A stretch of DNA of 64,000 bases from JAOUEA01 sp963790335 (GTDB lineage: Bacteria; Actinomycetota; UBA4738; HRBIN12): the NCBI GenBank assembly GCA_963790335.1, contig CAWBOB010000008.1, positions 584,806 to 648,805 on the forward strand, given 5' to 3'. Within the stretch, counting starts at the first letter, position 1, and every line of letters starts with the position of its first letter. Below are positions 7,973 through 15,793 of this stretch, one piece after another. Under the pieces are notes generated by a model. The model was given only the letters and a program-made list of their open reading frames with translations. It did no database searches and was not told where the DNA came from. Made by a program: the position numbers and the translations under genes.

Positions 7973-8364
7973 ATGCATCTCTTAACCCGACTCCGCCTCC
8001 GGTCCGCGGCGGCGTTCGCGCTCGCGTCGCGCTCGTCGTCGTCCTGGCGCCTGCGGCGGTCGCGGGCGAGAGCCGGCGCGGGAGCTGCTCCGGGGGCCCC
8101 GGGCACTGGCGGCTCGTGGTCGACCAGGTAGATGCGGGCACCCTGCGTATCCGGTTCCGCATCGAGGACGTGCCCGCGGGCCAGTCGTGGCAGGTCTTCC
8201 TCTCCGACGACGGCGTCAGGATCTTCAGCGGTCAGCGGGTGTCCGACAGCAACGGCGAGGTGCGCGTGAGGAGGCTCACCGCGAACCGAGCCGGCGCCGA
8301 CACGATCGGCGCGAGCGGGGTCTCGGCGACCGGCATCACCTGCAGGGGTTCCCTGACGTTCTGA
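7973..8364 (+). pseudogene. Small secreted protein, frameshifted copy
   Basis: ATG 7973 opens MHLLTRLRLRSAAAFALA, the first part of a signal peptide. The hydrophobic core VALVVVLAPAAVA and the mature protein GESRRGSCSGG continue in another frame up to TGA 8362-8364. One base appears to be missing around 8010-8035, a GC-rich stretch. The mature part matches the protein at 8478 throughout, with two conserved Cys (in SCSGG and ITCRGS) and a shared SLTF/SATF ending. There is no other start codon in the mature frame before GTG 8116, which would remove the signal peptide. Either a real defect or a consensus error. Confidence 0.6.
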
Positions 8365-8381
8365 TCCCGACGTGAGGTCCC

Positions 8382-8395
8382 GGGACGGTCGTCCC
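8382..8395. promoter_or_regulatory. DosR-like dyad GGGAC-N4-GTCCC, copy 2
   Basis: The second copy of the dyad, 17 bases after the first secreted-protein stop and 82 bases before the ATG of the second. The flanking GTTG is also shared with copy 1. The repetition in front of two paralogous genes immediately after a NarL-type system is the reason to call it a regulatory site. Confidence 0.55.
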
Positions 8396-8477
8396 GTTGT
8401 GACCGCGACCGTCCCCGTTCCAGCCTTGTGGAACACGACCGGACGCGCCGGTCGGATCCCGCAAGGAGGGACGGACG

Positions 8478-8864
8478 ATGATCAGCAAGATCGCACGGAT
8501 CGTGCTCGCCGCGTCGATGGCGATGACGCTCGCCGGCGCGGCGCCGGCTTCCGCGAACGACGGCGACGTGATCCGCGAGGGCGCGTGCAGCGGCAGAGCC
8601 GACTGGAAGCTCAAGCTCTCGCCCGAGAACGGCCGCATCGAGGTCGAGTTCGAGGTCGACTCCAACGTCGTCGGCCAGACCTGGCGGGTGCGCATCGTGA
8701 AGAACGGAACCGCGATCTTCCAGGGACGGCGTCAGACGAGGGCGCCGAGCGGCTCGTTCGAGGTCAGGATCGTGACGTCCAACCCTCCCGGCTCGGACAC
8801 GTTCCGTGCCCGCGCGGTGAACGTCGCGACCGGCCAGACCTGCGCCGGGAGCGCCACCTTCTGA
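8478..8864 (+). CDS. Small secreted protein, intact copy
   Basis: A 128-residue exported protein. The signal peptide spans about residues 1-27 (positive MISKIAR, hydrophobic core, APASA cleavage region). The mature domain of about 100 residues is rich in beta-type alternation (WKLKLSPENGRIEVEFEVDSN) and has two Cys, in GACSGR and TCAGS, likely forming a disulfide linking its ends. I do not recognise the family. GCAAGGAGGG (8461-8470) precedes the ATG. It is paralogous to the frameshifted gene just upstream and probably controlled by the adjacent two-component system. Confidence 0.75.
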   Translation: MISKIARIVLAASMAMTLAGAAPASANDGDVIREGACSGRADWKLKLSPENGRIEVEFEVDSNVVGQTWRVRIVKNGTAIFQGRRQTRAPSGSFEVRIVTSNPPGSDTFRARAVNVATGQTCAGSATF

Positions 8865-8882
8865 ACGACGCTCCACCCGTCA

Positions 8883-8913
8883 CGAGGGAGCCCTGCAGGT
8901 CGGGGCTCCCTCG
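8883..8913. terminator. Bidirectional hairpin terminator
   Basis: An 11-bp perfect stem, CGAGGGAGCCC with GGGCTCCCTCG, around a 9-base loop. It lies between convergent genes. It has no U-tract, as is common in GC-rich actinobacteria. Confidence 0.7.
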
Positions 8914-8936
8914 ACGTCATCAGGCCTCGAACGGCC

Positions 8937-9293
8937 TCAGCCCATCGGACTCATGAGCTGGAAGTAGTTGTCGTCGGGGTCGGAGAACGTGCAGATCGAG
9001 TCCTGGTCGTTCTCCCCGATGCCGTACGGCTCCTGGACCACGGTTGCGCCCGCCGCCACCAACCGGTCGAACTCGCTTCTCACGTCGGGCGTCTCGATGT
9101 TCCAGATGAGCCTGCCCGGCTGGGGGTTCTTCCCCTGTACTTGGTCGTGCGGGCCGACCGTGAATCCGCCCGATCCGACCTGCCAGCCGATGTAGCCGCC
9201 CTCGTTCCAGCCGGGCTCTCCGAACAGCTTCGTGTAGTAGTCGGCCAAGCGCTGCGGATCCTCGGACCCGATCAGGATGCTGTTCAGGTTCAT
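8937..9293 (-). CDS. VOC-family protein
   Basis: A 118-residue VOC-fold protein starting MNLNSILIGSEDPQRLADYYTKLF. The second module ends FSDPDDNYFQLMSPMG with the typical DPDxNxxxL metal-site region. The ATG at 9293 was chosen because homology starts there; the longer open frame upstream is a shadow of the neighbouring gene. The fosfomycin/bleomycin-resistance and dioxygenase groups share the fold; the substrate is unknown. It is 58 bases downstream of the AlkZ-like gene on the same strand. Confidence 0.85.
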   Translation of the reverse strand: MNLNSILIGSEDPQRLADYYTKLFGEPGWNEGGYIGWQVGSGGFTVGPHDQVQGKNPQPGRLIWNIETPDVRSEFDRLVAAGATVVQEPYGIGENDQDSICTFSDPDDNYFQLMSPMG

Positions 9294-9351
9294 CTCGTCT
9301 CCCTTCGTTCGCCGTGTCCTTGCCCATACCGACGACACGCGGGGCCGAAAC

Positions 9352-10536
9352 TCATCGCTTCGAGAGCGGAGACGGGAACCTCGGCAGCACCTTGGTGCCG
9401 GCGAGCCAGTCGGTGAGCCTCTCGGCTTCGCGCTCGATCGCGTGAAGGCCCTCGGCGCCGACGTCTTCGAGCATCTGCACGTCGACCTCGCCGGTATCGG
9501 TCTGCCGCCAGCCGCCCACGATGCGTCCGTTCCACCATACGGTCGGACCCGCGTTGCCGCTCGTGTCGAACACCTGGTGCCGATGGGCACCCACGTACCA
9601 GTCGCGCTCGAACCATCCCATCGTGGTCGGATCCAGCGGTGGCAGCAGGGCGGCCCACGGCTCCACCGGATCGGGCTGCTCGAGGTCGTCGCCCGATACG
9701 TAGCCGAGCCGACCGTCGAGGTCGACCTCGACCGCCTCGAGGTGAGCGAGGGCCTGCCGCACCGCCGCCTGCGTCGAGCCCAGCCACCACTTGATGTCGA
9801 CGGCGGTGCCGGGGCCGAACGCACGCAGCCACCGCTCGACCAACCCGGCCACGCCCTCCGCGTGCGGCGGTACCTCGAGCGGCTCTCCGAGCCAGGAGGT
9901 CATCGATGCCCATCGAGGGCGGGACGTGGTCCATGAGCCGTCGTTCGAAGCTCGCACGATGTGACCCGCGGCGGACAGCGTGGTCAGCACCCTGGGACCG
10001 ACCGGCACGCTTCCACCCCACGACCTGCCCTCTCCGTAGGCGATCCTGCCTTCGAGCAGCGGGATCTCGTCGCGGAGCTCGGACGACGTGGCCTGTCTCC
10101 CATCGGACAGCACGGCGAGCACCTGCTTCGATGCGCGGGAGAGCCAGCGGGTGCCGTCGCGGTGCAGTCCCGCCCGCTCCACGTCTCGGATGAGGCGGCG
10201 TCGCTCGATGTCGGCCACGCGGTCGCTGGCTCCGGCTTGCACGACGCCGAGCACTTCGCGTGGAACGACGAACAGGGTTCGGCGCATCGCGAGGTGCTTG
10301 ACCAACGATCGATCCACGTACAGGGCCTGCTCGAGGTCGGTCGTGGACATCCCGTCGACGCGCGCCCAAGCCGACAGGTAGATGGTCGCGGGATCGGTTC
10401 CGTGCAGGCCGACCATGCTCGTGGCCGCTTCGACGACGTCGCCGCGCCCGATCTGCCGGCAGCAGGCGATGACGACCAGCCAGCCGGGCTCGGCGTTCCG
10501 CGACGCTGATCTTCCGCACACGGGATGCTGCCACAC
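9352..10536 (-). CDS. Winged-helix (HTH_42) protein related to AlkZ/YcaQ DNA glycosylases
   Basis: A 394-residue protein of the HTH_42 superfamily, which has tandem winged helices and includes the crosslink-repair glycosylases AlkZ and YcaQ. Typical regions are MVGLHGTDPATIYLSAWARV (41-60), the central FGPGTAVDIKWWLG winged helix, and the C-terminal DPTTMGWFERDWY...VWWNGRIVGGW segment. Where characterised enzymes carry a catalytic Q-x-Q or Q-x-D motif, this protein has H45-G-T47-D. Activity as a glycosylase is therefore uncertain. The start is not well marked by a ribosome binding site, and a start slightly downstream is possible. Confidence 0.75.
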   Translation of the reverse strand: MWQHPVCGRSASRNAEPGWLVVIACCRQIGRGDVVEAATSMVGLHGTDPATIYLSAWARVDGMSTTDLEQALYVDRSLVKHLAMRRTLFVVPREVLGVVQAGASDRVADIERRRLIRDVERAGLHRDGTRWLSRASKQVLAVLSDGRQATSSELRDEIPLLEGRIAYGEGRSWGGSVPVGPRVLTTLSAAGHIVRASNDGSWTTSRPRWASMTSWLGEPLEVPPHAEGVAGLVERWLRAFGPGTAVDIKWWLGSTQAAVRQALAHLEAVEVDLDGRLGYVSGDDLEQPDPVEPWAALLPPLDPTTMGWFERDWYVGAHRHQVFDTSGNAGPTVWWNGRIVGGWRQTDTGEVDVQMLEDVGAEGLHAIEREAERLTDWLAGTKVLPRFPSPLSKR

Positions 10537-10558
10537 CCGCCGGCCCGCATCAGGTCCC

Positions 10559-10605
10559 TTGACAGGCTAACGGCGTTAGCTTATCCTGGGCTAACGCTGT
10601 TAGCC
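10559..10605 (+). promoter_or_regulatory. TetR-type promoter with two operators
   Basis: TTGACA (10559-10564) and TATCCT (10582-10587) are separated by 17 bases. The spacer is filled by the perfect dyad GCTAACGGCGTTAGC (10566-10580). A second dyad, GGCTAAC-gct-GTTAGCC (10589-10605), covers the start of transcription. The sites share GCTAAC/GTTAGC arms and their centres are 24 bp apart. The TetR protein encoded as the second gene of this operon is the obvious ligand. Confidence 0.8.
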
Positions 10606-10624
10606 GAGATGGAGGAGGCAGGGG

Positions 10625-11080
10625 ATGATGTTCACGAACGAGATCCACACGGAGGTCGAGATCGACGCCACGCGCGACGAGGTCTGGAGCGTCCTCTCAG
10701 ATTTCGGTTCCTACCACGAGTGGAATCCGGCCTTCGCCTCGATCGAGGGTCGGCCCGAGGCCGGCACGAAGCTCGACATCGCGTTCTCGCTCAAGGGAGA
10801 CCGCACGATGCGGATGCGCCCCACCGTGCTGGTGGCCGAGTCCGGCCGAGAGCTGCGCTGGCTCGGCCATCTGTTCATGCCCGGCCTGTTCGACGGCGAG
10901 CACCGTTTCGAGATCCACGAGGAGGAGCCCGGCCGCGTGAGGTTCGTGCAGGGCGAGCGGTTCCGCGGGCTGCTCGTGCCGTTCCTCCGCTCGCTGATCG
11001 AGGACGATACGCCCGCAATGTTCGAGCGGGTCAACGCGGCGCTGGCGGCCCGCGTGGTCGAGCTGCGGAACAGGGTGTGA
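10625..11080 (+). CDS. SRPBCC-fold protein
   Basis: A 151-residue polyketide-cyclase/START-type SRPBCC protein. The N-terminal pattern IHTEVEIDATRDEVWSVLSDFGSYHEWNPAF and the strand FEIHEEEPGRVRFVQGERFRGLLVPF are typical. These proteins bind a small hydrophobic ligand. The ATG follows GGAGGAGG (10611-10618). It is the first gene of a TetR-controlled operon; its stop overlaps the TetR start as GTGA. The TetR protein may sense a ligand related to the one bound here. Confidence 0.88.
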   Translation: MMFTNEIHTEVEIDATRDEVWSVLSDFGSYHEWNPAFASIEGRPEAGTKLDIAFSLKGDRTMRMRPTVLVAESGRELRWLGHLFMPGLFDGEHRFEIHEEEPGRVRFVQGERFRGLLVPFLRSLIEDDTPAMFERVNAALAARVVELRNRV

Positions 11081-11616
11081 CCGGCATCGTGGAGTCGGCG
11101 CGACGCCGGCAGCTCGTCGAGGTCGCGATGCGCATCCTCGAGTCCGAAGGTCCCGATGGCCTCACGATGCGCGCGCTCGCCGCGGCGATGGGCATGCGGG
11201 CGCCCTCGCTCTACAAGCACGTCGCCGACAAGGATGAGCTGACGGCCATGTTGATCGCCGAGGCGTTCCGTGGATGGGGCCAGACGATGCACGACGCGAT
11301 GGCGGCGTTGCCGGCCCGGGCGGCCCGTGTGAGGCGACTACGGGTGCTCGCGAAGACCTATCGCGACTGGGCGATCGCCCATCCGCACCTGTATCGGATG
11401 GCGACCGGTGGTGAGCTGCGGCGTGAGCTGCTGCCGGACGGGCTCGAGGCGTGGGCGGCGGAGCCGGTGGTCACGGTCGCCGGCGGCGAGCACCGCGCCC
11501 GCGCCACGTGGGCCTTCGCGCACGGCATGACGATCCTGGAGCTCGACGGCCGCTTCCCTCCGGACGCCGACCTCGATGCCGCATGGGAGGAAGGCATCAA
11601 GTCCCTCGGCGCCTGA
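11077..11616 (+). CDS. TetR-family repressor
   Basis: A 179-residue TetR regulator. The N-terminal helix-turn-helix covers residues 8-54 (VAMRILESEGPDGLTMRALAAAMGMRAPSLYKHVADKDEL). The C-terminal ligand domain is of the TetR_C/WHG type, with AIAHPHLYRMATGG. GTG 11077 overlaps the stop of the SRPBCC gene in a GTGA arrangement, so translation is coupled. Twin GCTAAC dyads in the operon promoter are likely its operators, giving negative autoregulation. Confidence 0.9.
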   Translation: MTGIVESARRRQLVEVAMRILESEGPDGLTMRALAAAMGMRAPSLYKHVADKDELTAMLIAEAFRGWGQTMHDAMAALPARAARVRRLRVLAKTYRDWAIAHPHLYRMATGGELRRELLPDGLEAWAAEPVVTVAGGEHRARATWAFAHGMTILELDGRFPPDADLDAAWEEGIKSLGA

Positions 11617-12642
11617 CCCGTCTGGAGTGCGCTTGCTCACCTGCCCAGCAGCTCGTCGAGCAAGTTCGATGATCGGCCATGCCCCGTCGGACCAGTTCGA
11701 GATGACGGTGTCGGTGGTCTCGTGGGTTGGGTCGTACGTGCTGCTGAACGACACACCTGCGTCGTAGCCCTCGAGCCACACGACGTCGCTCGTGGCGTGC
11801 AGGTGGAACCCGAGTCCGTAGCGCCTCGATTCCTCGGGCCAGTCGCTGCGTGGGCGCACCATCTCGGCCACGAGGTCGCTCGAGACGATCGCGCCGGCGA
11901 ACAGCGCTCGCCAGAAGGCATGCATGTCCGCTGCGGTCGAGTAGATGCCTCCGTCGCCGGTGCCCAGCACCGGAAGGTGGAAGACGTTCGTCCGGTGACC
12001 GTCGACGGTGAGGTAGCCGAGTGCGGCGTCTCCAGGGAGCTCGTCGGATCGGAGGAACCCCGTGTCGCCCATGCCCGCCGGTTCACAGACTCGCTCCCGC
12101 ACGAGCTCGTGGAACGGCGTGCCGCTCGTGCGCTCGGCGATCAGTGCGAGCACCACGAACCCGCCGTTGTTGTAGGCGAAGCGCTCACCCGGCTCGGAGA
12201 CCGTCTCGTGTCCGTCGAGGACGGCGAGGAAGTCCTCAGTGGTCGCGAGCTCGTGCACCGGAACCGGCATGACGTAGTCGGTGATGTCGGTGACGGCGTG
12301 CTCGTCCAAGTAGTCGCCGATGCCGGATCGGTTCGCCAGCAGGTGCTCCACCGTGACCGCGTCGTCGATCAATGGAAGATCGTCACCCAGCGCGGAGCGA
12401 GCGGTGCTCGTACGGTCGAGCGCGCCTTCCTCGATCAGGCTCATGATGGTGAGCGCTGTGAAGCCCTTGGCACCGCTCGCGAGCGCAAACTTCGTGTCGG
12501 TCGTGTTGGCGAGTTCGTGTGCGCGATCGGCGAGCCCATACGCCTTCGCGAAGGTGACGTCGCCCGGTCGGTCCACCCGTACGACCCCGGAGAACCCGGT
12601 CCGTTCGGCGGTCGTGTCGACGGCGTCAGCCAGCTGTTGCAT
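11338..12642 (-). CDS. Beta-lactamase-fold serine hydrolase, C-terminus shifted
   Basis: Class C beta-lactamase/esterase-like serine hydrolase. The catalytic SxxK is S56-G-A-K59 and the second motif is Y157-N-N159, with the usual GGIYSTAADM segment later. No signal peptide is seen, so it is probably cytoplasmic. Homologous sequence ends near WPIIE at about 11670. A one-base shift there would give LLDELLGR and a stop at 11637-11639. As read, the frame runs on to 11338 and overlaps tetR on the opposite strand by 279 bases. I consider 11637-12642 the true gene. Its start overlaps the downstream end of the RibD-like gene by 17 bases. Confidence 0.75.
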   Translation of the reverse strand: MQQLADAVDTTAERTGFSGVVRVDRPGDVTFAKAYGLADRAHELANTTDTKFALASGAKGFTALTIMSLIEEGALDRTSTARSALGDDLPLIDDAVTVEHLLANRSGIGDYLDEHAVTDITDYVMPVPVHELATTEDFLAVLDGHETVSEPGERFAYNNGGFVVLALIAERTSGTPFHELVRERVCEPAGMGDTGFLRSDELPGDAALGYLTVDGHRTNVFHLPVLGTGDGGIYSTAADMHAFWRALFAGAIVSSDLVAEMVRPRSDWPEESRRYGLGFHLHATSDVVWLEGYDAGVSFSSTYDPTHETTDTVISNWSDGAWPIIELARRAAGQVSKRTPDGSGAEGLDAFLPCGIEVGVRREAAVELQDRHAVREGPRGAGAVLAAGDRDHRLRRPRLEPVRQQLTPQLTTGRHPIQVRMGDRPVAIGLREHP

Positions 12643-13216
12643 GACCCCGCTCCTCCTCGTTGCTGACCCGGTAGTGGAGATGCACCACGCCGTTGTCGAA
12701 TCGGCGCTCGTCGAGCAGCTCGAGCTCGATCCGAAGGTGGCCCGGGAAGCATGCCGTTCCGCTTCCCACCACGACGGGGTTCACGAAGATGTGACACTCG
12801 TCGACCAGTCCGGCTTCGAAAGCGTGCCCCGCGAGCTCCGGACCGCCGACGCTGATGCCGGTCGCCGACGACGCCTTCATCCGCCGTACGGCGTCGGCGT
12901 CGAACGTGCGCTCGAGTCGCGTGCGAGCGGCTGACGGTTCATCGAGCGTGGTCGAGTACACGACCTTGTCGATCGCGCGCCAGATCGAGGCGTAGTCGAG
13001 CGCGACAGCCGGCTTATCGGCATCGAGGGGTGCCGTATCCCAGTAGGCCATCACCTCGTACATCCGCCGCCCGAGGAGGTAGATGCCGACTTGCCTCTCG
13101 AGGTCGTTGACGAACGCATGCACCTGCTCGTCGGGCGCGGCCCAGTCGAAGTTGCCTCGCTCGTCCGCCACGTAGCCGTCGAGCGATGCGATCGCCGTGT
13201 AGTGCAGGGTCCCCAT
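12626..13216 (-). CDS. RibD C-terminal/DHFR-like reductase
   Basis: A 196-residue protein of the dihydrofolate-reductase-like superfamily (RibD C-terminal domain). It starts MGTLHYTAIASLDGYVADERG, has GRRMYEVMAYWDT near residue 50 and the nucleotide-binding IGGPELA-type segment ISVGGPELAGHAFEAGLVDE. Such stand-alone proteins probably reduce small molecules with NADPH; the substrate is unknown. It is divergent from another family member at 13252, and its 3' end overlaps the serine hydrolase start, suggesting an operon. Confidence 0.88.
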   Translation of the reverse strand: MGTLHYTAIASLDGYVADERGNFDWAAPDEQVHAFVNDLERQVGIYLLGRRMYEVMAYWDTAPLDADKPAVALDYASIWRAIDKVVYSTTLDEPSAARTRLERTFDADAVRRMKASSATGISVGGPELAGHAFEAGLVDECHIFVNPVVVGSGTACFPGHLRIELELLDERRFDNGVVHLHYRVSNEEERGHATAG

Positions 13217-13251
13217 GGCGGAGCTCCTTCCGCATATGCCAGTCTTGGTCG

Positions 13252-13830
13252 ATGGGCAGCACCATCTTCTACACGGCGACCACCATCGACGGGTTCATCG
13301 CCGACGAACACGACTCGCTCGAGTGGCTGTTCCAGGTCCCCGCGGGCGTCGACGACGTAGGTCACGAAGATCGTTTCGCGCGCTTCTTCGACGACGTCGG
13401 CGCGATGGCCATGGGGTCGACCACATACGAGTGGATCGTCGATCACGATCGGTTGCTCGACCGGCCCGAGCAGTGGAGGGCGTACTACGCAGACACGCCA
13501 TGCTGGGTGTTCTCGCACCGGGAGCTGCCCGCGATCCCGGGCGCAGATCTTCGGTTCGTACGCGGACGGGTGGCGCCGATCCATGCGGACATGGTCGAGG
13601 CCGCGCACGGCACGAACATCTGGCTCGTCGGAGGTGGTGAGCTAGTGGGTCAGTTCGCCGATCACGGCCTGCTCGACGAGATCCACCTCAGCATCGCGCC
13701 GGTATCGCTCGGCTCAGGTGCGCCGCTGCTTCCTCGGCGTCTGCTCTCCTCGGAGCTGACGCTGATGAACGTCGAGCGACACGGGCAGTTCGTCGCCGCG
13801 ACGTACCGCGTCACCAGAGCGGTCGACTGA
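13252..13830 (+). CDS. RibD C-terminal/DHFR-like reductase
   Basis: A 192-residue DHFR-superfamily protein starting MGSTIFYTATTIDGFIADEHDSLEWLF. The middle has AMGSTTYEWIVDH (the GR.TYE-type motif) and the dinucleotide-binding segment IWLVGGGELVGQFADHGLLDEI. ATG 13252 is chosen over a 22-residue longer frame because similarity starts there. It is the divergent partner of the gene ending at 12626; two more family members lie at 36.0-37.3 kb. Substrate unknown. Confidence 0.88.
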   Translation: MGSTIFYTATTIDGFIADEHDSLEWLFQVPAGVDDVGHEDRFARFFDDVGAMAMGSTTYEWIVDHDRLLDRPEQWRAYYADTPCWVFSHRELPAIPGADLRFVRGRVAPIHADMVEAAHGTNIWLVGGGELVGQFADHGLLDEIHLSIAPVSLGSGAPLLPRRLLSSELTLMNVERHGQFVAATYRVTRAVD

Positions 13831-13841
13831 GCCGTTCCTGT

Positions 13842-14216
13842 TCAGCCTCCGTCGGCGGGTTCGGTGAACGTCAGGAAGTAGCCGTTGGGGTCCTGCAGGC
13901 CCATCTCGAGCGTGCCCCATTCCCGGACCTCGGGCCCCCAGGCAGGCTCGATCTCGTCGCGGATCTGCTCGTGAACCGCGCGCACGCTCTCGGGGTAGAC
14001 GTAGATCGTGCCGGTCAGAGCAGGTGAGGCGGACCACGGGGTCTCACCCGCCAGGAACTGCAGCACCACACCGTCGCGCTGCACCTCGGCCCAGGTCGGC
14101 TCGCCGGTATCGGGGAACGTTCCGCTGCAATCGAACCCGGTTCGGCGGTACCACGCGAGCGTCGCGGCCATGTCCGTCGTCTTGAGCATCACGTCCACAC
14201 GACCGTCACGTGCCAC
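13842..14216 (-). CDS. VOC-family protein
   Basis: A 124-residue VOC-fold protein starting MARDGRVDVMLKTTDMAATLAWYRRTGF. The second half carries WGTLEMGLQDPNGYFLTFTEP, with the DPNGY metal-loop motif of glyoxalase-like proteins. It is convergent with the RibD-like gene (11-base gap). Substrate unknown; bleomycin-resistance-like and dioxygenase-like members are indistinguishable at this level. Confidence 0.85.
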   Translation of the reverse strand: MARDGRVDVMLKTTDMAATLAWYRRTGFDCSGTFPDTGEPTWAEVQRDGVVLQFLAGETPWSASPALTGTIYVYPESVRAVHEQIRDEIEPAWGPEVREWGTLEMGLQDPNGYFLTFTEPADGG

Positions 14217-14305
14217 AGGTCGACGCTAGCACCGCGTCGCCACCCGTGTCGTGAAGGCCGTGTGCGTCTAGCCGCCCTGCTCTGCAAGCTCTAGGCTTCG
14301 CGACG

Positions 14306-15772
14306 ATGTCCACCGACGCGCAGGTTCCGGTCGGAACGCCTGGAGACCACCGCCGCTACTACGAGGCACTGGTAGAGGCGAGTCCGACGGCGATCGTGGC
14401 CTGCGATCCGGACCTGGTCGTCACCTCGTGGAACCCGGCCGCCGAGCGACTCTTCGGCTACACGGCGGCCGAGGCGCTCGGCCGGCCGATCGATGGATTG
14501 ATCGCCGACCACGACTCGATCCGAGACGAGGCCCTGGCGGTCAACGACCGCGTCTTCGACACGCCGGTCGAGCTGATCACCCGCCGCTCGACGAAAGAGG
14601 GCACGCTGGTCGACGTCGCGATCAAGGCGGTGCCCATCAGGATCGACGGGGAGCTCGTGGGCGCGTTCGCGCTCTTCGAAGATATCGGCGAGCTGGTGCG
14701 GCAGCGTCGCTTCTTCGAATCGCTCGTCGAGATGAGCCCCGCCGCCATCATCATGGTTAACCGCGACGTCGAGGTGACCCTGTGGAACCCGGGCGCTGAA
14801 CGGCTCTTCGGATACACGGCCGCCGAGGCGATGGGCGCCGATCTCGACGAGCTGATCGCGCACGATCCTGCGATCCACGCCGAAGCCACCGCCTGGAGCA
14901 AGGAGGCGTGGGACGAAGAGTCCTTCCGTCGCATCGGGCGACGCTCGCACAAAGACGGAAGGCTCGTCGACGTCGAGATCGTGGCCGTGCGCGTGATGCT
15001 GGGCGACCAGCCGATCGGCTTCTACATCATCTACCACGACGTCACCGAACTGGAGCAGACGCGACGTCAGCTCGAAGCGAGGATCGACGAGCAGATGGCC
15101 GAGCTCGTGCGCACCGGCGAGCTCGCGCGGTTCCTGCCGCGCCAGGTTGCCGAGGGCCTCATCGGCGGCGAGCTTCGCGCCGAGGAAGACTCGTTCGAGC
15201 GGCGTCGCATCACGGTGCTGTTCGCCGACATGGTCGGGTTCACCGACCTGGCGGAGAGCCTCGAGCCCGAGGAGCTCGCGGAGGTCCTCAATGGGTATCT
15301 CCGAGAGATGACGGCAGCGGTCATCGCGTGTGGTGGTTCGGTCGACAACCTGATCGGCGACGGCGTCATGGCCGTGTTCGGCGCTCCGAAAGCGATGCCG
15401 GAGGCCGATCAGGCATGGGCAGCCGTGCGAGCGGCGATGGAGATGCAGCGCCGGTGCCGCGAGCTGGGCACCTCGCTCCGAGAGCGAGGTATCCCCGCCG
15501 ATCTGAACATCCGGGTCGGCATCAACACCGCGCATTGCACCGTGGGTGTGTTCGGCAGCGAGGTCATGCGGGCGTACATGGCGGTCGGATTCGCGGTCAA
15601 CGTGGCAGCTCGGTTGCAGACGGCCGCAGACCCCGGCTCGATCCTCTGCGGCTTCCGTACTTACGCCTTGGTGAAGGAGCGCGTGAACGCGCAGGAACGG
15701 GGCGCGCTCACGGTGAAGGGAGCGGCGCGCCCGGTCGAGGCGTGGGAGATCGTGAGCCTGGCAGACGGCTGA
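14306..15772 (+). CDS. PAS-PAS class III nucleotidyl cyclase
   Basis: A 488-residue cytoplasmic protein with two tandem PAS domains (about 16-128 and 136-248), each with W-NPAAERLFGYTAAEA-type repeats, a helical linker, and a class III cyclase domain (about 300-470). Metal residues D308 (FADMVGFTDL) and D352 (IGDGVMAVFG) are present, as are transition-state residues N432 and R436 (VNVAARL). The residues that normally recognise adenine are changed: the usual Lys is N348 (SVDNLIGDG) and the usual Asp is F429 (VGFAVN). The nucleotide product is therefore uncertain. A TAGGCT -10 box (14292-14297) lies eight bases before the ATG, indicating a leaderless message. Confidence 0.9.
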   Translation: MSTDAQVPVGTPGDHRRYYEALVEASPTAIVACDPDLVVTSWNPAAERLFGYTAAEALGRPIDGLIADHDSIRDEALAVNDRVFDTPVELITRRSTKEGTLVDVAIKAVPIRIDGELVGAFALFEDIGELVRQRRFFESLVEMSPAAIIMVNRDVEVTLWNPGAERLFGYTAAEAMGADLDELIAHDPAIHAEATAWSKEAWDEESFRRIGRRSHKDGRLVDVEIVAVRVMLGDQPIGFYIIYHDVTELEQTRRQLEARIDEQMAELVRTGELARFLPRQVAEGLIGGELRAEEDSFERRRITVLFADMVGFTDLAESLEPEELAEVLNGYLREMTAAVIACGGSVDNLIGDGVMAVFGAPKAMPEADQAWAAVRAAMEMQRRCRELGTSLRERGIPADLNIRVGINTAHCTVGVFGSEVMRAYMAVGFAVNVAARLQTAADPGSILCGFRTYALVKERVNAQERGALTVKGAARPVEAWEIVSLADG

Positions 15773-15793
15773 GCCCCGTTCGGTGCCCAGCGG

